Assembly (NCBI GenBank): GCA_030248195.1
Contig: JASAND010019943.1
Location: 31,490 to 95,489 of the forward strand
Source of the DNA: Trissonchulus latispiculum
Taxonomy: Eukaryota; Nematoda; Enoplea; Enoplida; Ironidae
Reading direction: 5' to 3'
Length of the DNA stretch: 64,000 nucleotides
The translations under genes and the position numbers were made by a program. The notes beneath the pieces were generated by a model. The model had not been told where the DNA came from, did no database searches, and saw only the letters and a list, made by a program, of their open reading frames with translations. The first letter of the stretch is position 1. Every line of letters begins with the position of its first letter. Below, one piece after another: positions 56,102 to 64,000 of the stretch.

Positions 56102-57493
56102 TAGTGATGTTTCGGGCTATCGATTTATTTTCAGTTTCAATTTCAGATTCAGTTTCAGACCTCACACAAATTCATTTCAGTTTCAGATTCCGTTCTAGAG
56201 ATTAAAATTTTATTTTTATATCTTTCACTAGTAAAATTTTAGTTGTCAACTTTATGGAACGTCTTTTAAGCACATTATTTTTATTAGGTTGTGGTTTATT
56301 CAGTAAAACTTCAGTCCAATGTTCGGATTAGCCTATACCGAGAATCTGTCCTGGGGACCCCATATCACGAAACATGCGACCACCGCAAGCCGTATGCTCG
56401 GCATGTTACGTCGGTCAAGGATATACTTACACCAGTCGGCAATCCATCACCTCTATAAATCCGCCATCGGGCCATTGTTTGAGTACTGTTTACCGCTTAT
56501 GTGTAATGCCCCACAGTATGCCATCTCTGCCCTCGATAACATCGATTCCAAGGCCTGTCGTCTATTTCCCGACACTCCCTGAACAACTTGCGTATCCGAC
56601 AGCGAGTCGGGTCGGTTTCCATCTACCACCAGGCGGTCTCAAACCCTGATCTGCCAACGTCTGTCATTCTTCCACCTCCGATGGAACTAAGTGAACGGCG
56701 GACGAGGACAATCAACAATTCCTTGGCCCGCAAAGTGCCGAGGTGCCTTACGGAACACCATAGACTCAGTTTTGTCCCGGCTAATACGAAACCCTGGAAC
56801 AGTCTGCCTGATTCGGTGATGGTACACGACTATCAACCCAAGACGTTCCGTGCATCGGTCTACCGCCACCTGAAGCTTTCACTCAATGGGTGACTCAACT
56901 AAGAAGGTACTAAGAAGGCAGGTAGGTTCAGGAATTATACAAAATTCCTGAAAATATTCAGGAATTATGTATAATTCCTAAAATTAGACGTTAAACTGCA
57001 TAATTTGGTGATGAAAACAAGAGTAATACAAAATTTTTGAATGTATCAGGAATTATGTATAATTCCTGAAATAAAGCGGAATTCCGTTTTATACCATTTT
57101 ACGGTGACACATATGTTCGAACTGATAAGATATAATTTCAGACAACACATCATCAGAAAATAGTATTTTCAGACTATATATGCTGCGTAGTCTGAAAGTA
57201 CTAGTTTCAGGCTAAGCGTTGTCAGAAATTACAATTTTCAATCTAAGCGAAGACCTAAATTGATTAATTCTTCCAGGCAAAGTGAGAGCTGAAATTATTT
57301 TTAGATTCAATGATCGACTCAGATTATTTCAGTTTCAGTTTCGGCTGTTTTCTTTCAGAATTTCAGTTTCAGTTTCAGACGGAAAATCAAAATAATTTCA
57401 GTTACAGTTTTAGTTTTAGGTGCTAATGCTAAAACTGAAATGTCCATATACTGACAGAAAATATTTTCAGTTTCAGGTGGTGAAACATCACTA
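56102..57493. mobile_element. hAT-like element with TTTCAG subterminal arrays, carrying a LINE fragment
   Basis: The ends TAGTGATGTTTC and GAAACATCACTA are perfect inverted repeats. The flanks GCGCATGG and GAGCATGC agree at 6 of 8. Arrays of TTTCAG-type hexamers lie just inside each end (56128-56195 and about 57320-57480), as expected for transposase-binding subterminal repeats. The cargo includes a LINE piece at 56319-56893. No transposase is seen. Confidence 0.75.
56319..56893 (+). pseudogene. LINE C-terminal fragment of a different lineage
   Basis: The first frame reads LAYTENLSWGPHITKHA and YKSAIGPLFEYCLPLM, as in the reverse-transcriptase thumb region. After a frameshift near 56580, the second gives SLARKVPRCLTEHHRLSF and KPWNSLPDSVMVHDY, the usual C-terminal segment ending near the stop. 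It is truncated upstream and differs from LINE-2 to LINE-6. Confidence 0.75.
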
Positions 57494-58430
57494 GAGCATG
57501 CTAGGAATTAAGGAGTCAGAACAACATACAATATTTTAAAACTAGAACAAAGATACATACACGATAAGGCGTGTCAGTAGGCATATTAGCAGATAAAATC
57601 TCCGACGATTAACAACACAAATATCTTTTATTGAATTGAATCCGCTTACTATTTCTTGGATAATTGTTGTGCTCTCAGGGCTGAGCCCGTACATTTTGTC
57701 CGATCGAATGAACCATTAGCGATGAATCAACACGTATAAGTTAGTCAATGAATTAGGATAAGCTAAAGAGAAATCACAGCACACGTTAGTTACAAAGGAT
57801 TAAGATCAAACATGGGTAAATATAACGCCATATCATCCAATTTTGGTCAAATGCATATGTTAAGGATAGTACTGTTCAAAATCTAAAACTAAGATTCAAT
57901 TCACATTCAACTATGGTTGTATGAAGACCCAGACGCAAGGAACCCTTATTTTTAAAACCACTAACCAACAGAACTACCCCCAGCCCCAATTCCTAAACTA
58001 TGCCGTTTTAGACAAACAAGGGTGGTGAATTTGTGTCCCAGTCGTACAAAAATTACGTACGGCGAGTGAGGCAATGTAGGTTAAAGGTCAGAGCTAGTAG
58101 CTAGAGAGATTGTACCATGCAGGTAATGTCAAGCGTTTCATTATGCTAGTGCTGATTGAATCACAGAAGTATTACAACATATTTTCATTTTCAAATGTAT
58201 AAAGTAGCTATTCCTCGGAACAAACTTAAATACTAGTTCAGAAATGAAATTTTTGCTTTGAAAATTTAGGGAAGGAGGTTAACAGCTATAATTTATTCGT
58301 TGCAATGTACTGGAAAATCCAACTCCAGTAATCCAACTTATGTACTGGAAAATATTTGAGCAACGGTTTTTTTCTAGTGAAGAGTATCCTGAATGAAATG
58401 AAGTCTAAGCATCACGTCCCGAACTTATTT
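57494..58430. other. Unassigned
   Basis: AT-rich; no gene, RNA or bounded element seen. Confidence 0.35.
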
Positions 58431-58435
58431 TTTGC

Positions 58436-59600
58436 AAGCTCTGGACTTGACATGATCCTCCACTTATAGCGCAGTAAAAAACCACTGCACAATCAGAGGC
58501 TCGGGTATAGCATTTTTTATGGCGAATTTAACTAAATGGGTGTTCCGGTTAGGGGTAGTGTCAGTTTGGAAGGAATGTATAGATTTTTGAGGGAAGGGGA
58601 ATGCTGACACTGACTAATTGACATAGCGATTAATCGAGGTGCTATCAGGACCTCCGTTACGTTCAACGTAATGGACGTTCTGTGGTAGCTCCACCTAACC
58701 GGCGGCCACCCATTGACAATCTCGGTAAATGCCCAGGATGGATGTGAAATGGGTGCTAGAGCTTATTTTTTACAACTTTAGACTTGACGACATGATCCTC
58801 CACTTATAGCGCAGTAAAAAACCACTGCGCAATCAGAGGCTCAGGTATAGAATTTTTTACAGCCACCTCACCCAAGTCGGTGCTCCGGTTAGGGGTAGTG
58901 AAAGCTTGGAACGTATACATTTTTGAGGGATGGGGAATGCTGACACTGAATAATTTTAGCAATTTATCCGAGGTGTTCTAGAAGGCTATCAGTACGTCCA
59001 TTACGTCCACCGTAATGGAGGTATTCTGGTAGCTCCACCAGACAGGCGGTCACCTCTTGACTAGTGTTGTTGACCGACCGAAATTTTTTGTCGGCCGGCC
59101 GTTACCGGCCGGCCAACCTTCTGCAGATGGCCGGCCGGCCGGCCAGAAAACGACCGGCCGCCCGACCGTTCAACGGCCCAACCGGCCAAAAACGGCCGGC
59201 TAACAAATCAAGACTAAAAATAGCCGGTAGACGGACCCAAGAGACCAGAACAAGAAATCAGGATAAGAAAATATATCAGCATGATTTAAAGGCGGTTTAC
59301 TGAAAATTCTGATAAATGTTTGAAATATAAGCGCTGCCTTCCGGCCGGCCGCTCAACACCTCTTGGCCGGCCGGTCAACGGCCGGCCGCCGGCTGGCCGT
59401 TTTCCACCCGGCCGGTCAACAACACCACTCTTGACAATCTCAGTAAATTGCTCAGGAGAGATCTCTGAAATAGGGTGCTAGAAGCTGGAGCTTATTTCTT
59501 CAAGCTCTAGACTTGACCCCCACTTGTAACGCAGTAAGAAAGAAACCACTGCGCTACAGCAAGTTCAGGAATAGCATTTTTATTACTTAATCATAGTTAT
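58436..59600. repeat. Two and a part tandem units of about 345 bp
   Basis: The marker GACTTGACATGATCCTCCAC (58443) recurs near 58787. A diverged form, GACTTGACCCCCACTTGTAA, occurs near 59508 once the nested hAT-like element is discounted. Shared internal marks are AAACCACTGCGC, GGTTAGGGGTAGTG and TTGACAATCTC. Only the last unit belongs to the inverted duplication. Confidence 0.65.
59062..59427. mobile_element. Whole GGCCGG-rich hAT-like MITE
   Basis: It starts TAGTGTTGTTGACCGACC and ends GGTCAACAACACCA, with a perfect 8-bp duplication CTCTTGAC (59054-59061 and 59428-59435). Both subterminal regions are arrays of CCGGCCGG. It defines the family of 51626-51717 and 52254-52522. No transposase. 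Confidence 0.85.
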
Positions 59601-59762
59601 TGAATTATAAAATTAATTTAACACAGTCAAGCAAAGAGGTTGTAAGAAAAACTATATTGATGATCACAGATTCTAATACACAATGCTTGAAGCGAAAGTG
59701 GCTAGGCTAGACTGACAAATTTTGAAAGCAGCGTCAAAAAAGTCAGGTATATGCGTAAATTT

Positions 59763-60047
59763 ATCTTAGTTTCGTTTGTTCTTTCATTTGTCTTGCCCAT
59801 TACGGTTTGAAACGGTCGAGGTTTGCTCCCATCAGACTGTGTGGGCTGGCGCGAAAGCGTCTTCTAAAATGTCACTACAGTTTGGGAACGAATTCCAACT
59901 TAAGCTTGGTTCGATTGTGCCGGGTGGCTCAATCGGTAGAGCGTCGGTCTAGTTAACCGAAGGTTGTGGGTTCGATCCCCCACGGGCCGAATTTTTTCGG
60001 GTCGGAGGTGCTGTAGTGACAATCTTAGTTTCGTTTGTTCTTTCATT
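59763..60047. mobile_element. Insertion with long direct end repeats and a tRNA-like core
   Basis: About 25 bp beginning TCTTAGTTTCGTTTGTTCTT occur at both ends (59763 and 60023), and the whole block is missing from the left arm at about 51293. Inside, TGTCACTACAG (59868) and CTGTAGTGACA (60011) form a short inverted pair around a tRNA-like sequence. It may be a SINE-like insert with a long duplication; the class is unresolved. Confidence 0.6.
59918..59990 (+). pseudogene. tRNA-like sequence, anticodon position AGT (Thr)
   Basis: The D arm (GCTC/GAGC) and the anticodon stem (TCGGT/ACCGA, loop CTAGTTA) pair well, and the B box GGTTCGATCCC is present. The acceptor ends TGCCGGG and GGGCCGA do not pair, and the T-stem has an extra C. 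It is probably a tRNA-derived mobile-element module, not a working tRNA. Confidence 0.55.
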
Positions 60048-60576
60048 AGTCTAAACCCAAAAGCCATTAAGATAGGTCAAAAGATTCTCCACCAAACATA
60101 AGCTGAAAGACACTTTATAACTTAAAAGCCTTTGGACTTTCTACTAACTTAAGTGTGCATACCCTTAGCCTAAATGAAAAATGAGGGGGTGGGAATGGAA
60201 TTGTACATACAGAAATAATTGCTATTTGTTACAGTGAATGAATTTATCAATATTTAATCAGAATAAAAGGATGTTTTTGAGATTGGCTCATATGTTGTCA
60301 AGACCAGATAAGCATCTACCATATAATTTGAATACTGAAATTTCAATTTTTTAAAATTTAGGATTTAGAATAAAGTCTGCCGGGGTAATATATAATTGTA
60401 CGCAGATCTGACAGAGTTTCTTCAGGACCGGGTTAGAGGACCGGACCTCACAGACCACAATTCTAGTCATACTCGGCCAAACCTGACCTGAATTTGGCCC
60501 TGCCCTCACTCCTAAGCTCCTGATGTTATGTGATAACTCCACTTACATATCTCTGCTATCTTTAAAGCAGTGGTTA

Positions 60577-60775
60577 AAAAAAAGGTAAAGTAAAGGTAAA
60601 GTATCCCCTGGAGAGAGCTCCAACCTACAGAAGGTTATGGGGTGCCTGCCGGCGCTTATCTCTGGATTCACAGCCCGAAGCCAGGAGCAACAACTCTAAT
60701 GGTGACTACATCTGTGGAAGAGGGGCCAGCCCTTCGGGCATTACGCCAGAACACAGACTCCTCGCGGCACAAAGT
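60577..60775 (-). mobile_element. Right-arm copy of the TTTACC-tail SINE
   Basis: It is the reverse complement of 50557-50748, with the tail at 60577-60605. It was present before the duplication. Confidence 0.75.
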
Positions 60776-60782
60776 TACACTT

Positions 60783-61075
60783 GAATAATCTTGTGACATC
60801 GGGGTGGTTGCCACTACGCGTTGTCACATCTACCGCGACCACAACAGAATCGTCACAACGTCGTCCGCGTAACCAGTGACACAACGCGTGGGGACCATGC
60901 CCGCTTTCTTTGTGACAACGCAGTAGAAAATGCAGCGTTGGCTCAACAGCAAGTGTGCGTTGTCACTGTCACAGTCTGTTGTTACATGTAACCACTAGTT
61001 GTCAGACATGACAACTATGTGAGACAACTGCCATTGTCAAAGCGCGTTGTCACAAAGGACTGCTAACTGTAACCA
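60783..61075. mobile_element. Right-arm copy of the GTTGTGACAACG MITE
   Basis: It is the inverted counterpart of 50252-50551 and was also present before the duplication. Confidence 0.6.
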
Positions 61076-61958
61076 CGCCTAACACATGTATACCTATATT
61101 TAGAGTAGGGTTGGAGACTTAATCCGGGTTTGGGCGTGCATTAACATCGGCCCCAGAACGAAAAACATCAAATCCAAGATATCTATGTATCATGTGTGGC
61201 CTGGCCCTGCCATGCCTGTAGAAGCAGAGAAGAGCACAAGAGAACAGATTGTGGAAACATAATGAGACTGGAAAAGGACACCTAATTAAGTTCCCAGGTA
61301 CCCATTATAAAGGATACGGACACTGGAATTTTTCTCAGTTCATCTTGAACTCTAAAATAAGAGTAGTAGGAGGTCTGCTTTGCTGTGAGATCTTGGAAAA
61401 TTTCACTCTCAGGTCACAAATCTAAGACCCAAGATAATTAAGAAAAGACGAGAAAACTAGCCTCAGAATTTTTCGCTGATCGAAACAAGTTTAATTGTTT
61501 TTTTTTCCCGTCCCTTTCAGGTCCTTCGTAATTAGGCAGCCTTACGATCGCAAATTGGCTCAAATAGTCTCCTGGGAAAACAACACTGGCGTGGGAAATT
61601 TACTTTTGATACTTTACACAGGAGAAAATGTGGTTGTCCAGATCAAACCCTTCTGCATACTAAAGAAAAATTAAACGTCAAAATGTTTCTATTTCAGAGC
61701 TAGGACATAAATTATCATAATCAATTATGTAATATCAAACGTGTAAAGGTCATAGTCATATGTACAATGATGTATTCTGCTTAAGAGTTGGAACTTGTGA
61801 AATGAAAACTTGGAATAAGCTCCTAAAACGAGAGGACAAAAATCTAGTGAGAAGTGCTTGTACACGGTGGAAATACAATTTCGAGCTTTTTCAAAAACCT
61901 AAAATTTGAAATCTTAAATGTTCTAAATTAAATTTAAAATAAAATTCTTGGTAAACTG

Positions 61959-62238
61959 GGCTGTGTTGCAAAAGATTCTCCTAAGCGTGGGAGCCATCCC
62001 AAGGTCAGCTTAGGTGCTGGCTTAGGAGAATCGGGTTTCAAGTCCTCCTTAGCTAGGTGCTACCCACTACTCCTAACTTTTCTCCTAAGTCGCCTGAATT
62101 TAGGGAGCAGCGACATTAAACTTGGGAGAAATCTTTAGAAACGGGTTTAAGTCTCCTAACTTCCTCCTAGACAGCTCCCAGACATCCTCCTAAGTACCTT
62201 TTTGGAGGATACTTAGGAGAATCTTTTGCAACGCACCC
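61959..62238. mobile_element. PIF/Harbinger-like MITE
   Basis: The inverted ends GGCTGTGTTGCAAAAG and GGGTGCGTTGCAAAAG continue through ATTCTCCTAAG, flanked by the 3-bp repeat CTG (61956-61958 and 62239-62241). The left arm has the empty site near 49380 (reverse complement GGTAAATTGATTATTAG). The interior is built from CTCCTAA/TTAGGAG motifs. A 3-bp duplication with this kind of end is usual for PIF/Harbinger. Confidence 0.75.
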
Positions 62239-62664
62239 CTGATAGTTAGAAAGGATATAACTATTCAATCTCCATGCATGATTAGGTGGACAGACAGTTT
62301 TGATGGTAACTTTTATTAGCAATTACTTAATGTAATATATAATTTTCTAACCACTTTAATTGAAGAAATGCCTTCTGAGAACATCACATTTTTCATTGCA
62401 TTTTTGACTGCACTAGTGATTTACAATATCGCTTCAAAAGTCACTTTCATGGCACTTCATTCAAATACTACAAGAATGCATTTGGAATTTATTAACCCTA
62501 ACCCATCAATCAGAAAGGGACTTAGTTGCGGCACTGCTTGAGCTTGCTGTAGCTGTACTCAAAGAATCTCTAAGCAGTTCATCTGTCCATCATGCAGTGT
62601 TGTGTTGTTCTTGTGAAATTTTTTCGCCCGACTGTTTACGAACGAGTTTAGTGAAAACGGCCGG

Positions 62665-63857
62665 CAGAGTTGGAAGTGGGTCGCGGGTGCCGCAGGTAGC
62701 CCGCCGGGTCGGCTTTCGGGTCAGTCGGTAGGTAACCCCGGATAATTATACCCGCCGTATCGGGGTCTAGGGTGCTGGTGTCATCCCCGGATACCACGGC
62801 CCGCTTGACCAGGAGTGCCCACCTCGAATGAGTACGGGCTAGCTTGTGGAGGAGGGCCAGCTCCTCAAGGCAGATGCCCTACACGGTCTCCTGTTACCTT
62901 CCCACATAAATTGGTCAGTCGGTACCCGCGGGTCAGAGCGGGTCAATAGTCGCACGATTTCGCACCAATTTTACGGTAAAGTTTTGGGCGGATGCACTGA
63001 AAATTTACAATTATTATTAAATTTTAAATTTTTCTCTAGCTTTTGATAGTTTTTATACATTATAAATGTACTGCTTTTCATAATAAAATTATTTAGCTTC
63101 TGTCTTGAATCTTCGATCAGGTCTTTATGAATTCAATAATATCTTTAAGACACAGCCATTGACTAATGCACCAATACATATGTATCACTAAGTCTTGATT
63201 TGCTAATCGATTAACATAATGGTTTGTGAGAAAATGATAGCAGCTTTCAATACTCACAAAATCAATCTTTCCGGAAAGAGTATAATACTTTTATTAATGT
63301 CATATGTCAAGCAGATAATTTCGACGCAGTTAGACAAGTTCATAGATCATTACCAATTTAGGTTGTGAGAACAAAGTGACTTGACCTAAATTTCTAAAAT
63401 GGTAGTTAACTATCTTATTCAAGTTTAGACATATCAATGAAAGCTCCTGCGACAATTGCCACGCAGATGTAAGAAATAAACAAGAATGGTCAGTTCAACG
63501 CATAAAATTGCTACAAGAAAATTTATACTTTTTCTTCAAAAATTTGTCTAAATACCAGTTATCACTTTTTAGGGGCTGATCGAGATCCAACGCGCGCCCA
63601 ACTTACGGTTGCTGTAGCATGGCAGAGAATGCTCAGAACTATGTAGCGACAACGAAGATGTAAGCTAGTGCAGTGCCCTTTGATTGAACTCAATACATTT
63701 TCATTTGGAGGTACTAATACTTCCCTATGTTGACGCTAAAAGCGATAATTTTGCTCGACCCACGTTATACGGCACTTAAATCACGGAAATGTCCAAATTA
63801 AAGAAGTGGGAAGAGTGGGTCGACAAAAGTCCAGTGGGTCGCGGACTTCCAACTCTG
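62665..63857. mobile_element. hAT-like element of 1.2 kb, TIR CAGAGTTGGAAGT
   Basis: CAGAGTTGGAAGT and ACTTCCAACTCTG end the element. The flanks ACGGCCGG and ACGGCCGA agree at 7 of 8. The left arm is uninterrupted here (CACCAGCCGTTTTCAC near 48927). Just inside the ends are GTGGGTCGCGG repeats. The interior holds a SINE core (62730-62925) and no transposase. Confidence 0.8.
62730..62925 (-). mobile_element. SINE-core sequence inside the 1.2-kb hAT-like element
   Basis: It shares the order GGGTGCTGGTGTCATCCCCG, CAGGAGTGCCCACCTCGAAT, GGAGGAGGGCCAGC with 13440-13550. Tail and head are not evident. Confidence 0.55.
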
Positions 63858-63945
63858 ACGGCCGATGACGGCTGAATGCGACAAATGGCCGATCGGCTGC
63901 CGCTGCCTCCTGCATGGGTGCCAGAAAACTACCTAAAGAAAAGTC

Positions 63946-63967
63946 CATATATATATATATATATATC
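63946..63967. repeat. (TA)n microsatellite
   Basis: A TA run of about 20 bp just beyond the outer end of the right arm. Confidence 0.85.
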
Positions 63968-64000
63968 CACATTAAAAGTAGATTTACAGAGGAGACTCAA

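Larger units (their letters stand above)
59336..63925 (-). repeat. Right arm of the large inverted duplication
   Basis: It is the reverse complement of 48513-51717 plus three later insertions (59763-60047, 61959-62238 and 62665-63857). The inner break is at about 59335, inside the hAT-like element 59062-59427. The outer break is near CTGCATGGGTGCCAG (63911-63925). Confidence 0.8.

Noticed and set aside
59918..59990. Functional tRNA-Thr(AGT)
   Set aside because: The acceptor arms do not pair and the T-stem has an extra base; it lies inside a mobile insertion.

Overview
This is nuclear DNA from an animal: it has spliced genes, several non-LTR (LINE) retrotransposon lineages, tRNA-derived SINEs and a calmodulin-like gene. 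I cannot name the species. Host coding sequence is sparse and the window is mostly layered mobile elements. Two host genes can be rebuilt, both on the minus strand. The first (635-7850) is a six-exon gene whose five junctions all keep phase. It predicts an unrecognised, very acidic, largely disordered protein of about 606 residues with a short hydrophobic tail. The second (51908-54422) is a calmodulin-like gene or pseudogene. It has three visible exons, an in-frame stop and a degenerate fourth EF-hand.

Layout. 0-8 kb: the acidic-protein gene; its introns hold a long-armed foldback element with a LINE inside one arm, and a small TIR element. 8-10.8 kb: a LINE with a (CTTT)n tail, interrupted by a TA-target element. 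11-18.1 kb: G/C-homopolymer elements that share the terminal motif CATAGGTGTA, plus a SINE. 18.3-26.7 kb: a LINE split by a 6-kb block of TTAA-flanked elements, one of which contains a 769-bp tandem array. 26.7-30.7 kb: TA-target and G-run elements. 30.7-37.0 kb: the most complete LINE, interrupted by two abutting TTAA elements and by a hairpin MITE. 37.0-38.1 kb: G-run elements. 38.1-43.4 kb: more LINE copies with TTAA elements and a hairpin MITE nested three deep. 43.4-48.5 kb: repeats and otherwise unassigned sequence. 48.5-63.9 kb: a large inverted duplication (arms about 3.2 and 4.6 kb, the longer one carrying later insertions) around a 7.6-kb spacer that holds the calmodulin-like gene, with several GGCCGG-rich hAT-like elements.

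The clearest results are insertions whose empty site can be read. Removing the insert and one copy of the target duplication restores an older open reading frame or a paralogous sequence. This defines boundaries and target duplications for TTAA, TA, 3-bp, 7-bp and 8-bp element families, and gives an insertion order. All boundaries were read by eye; no alignment or database search was run.
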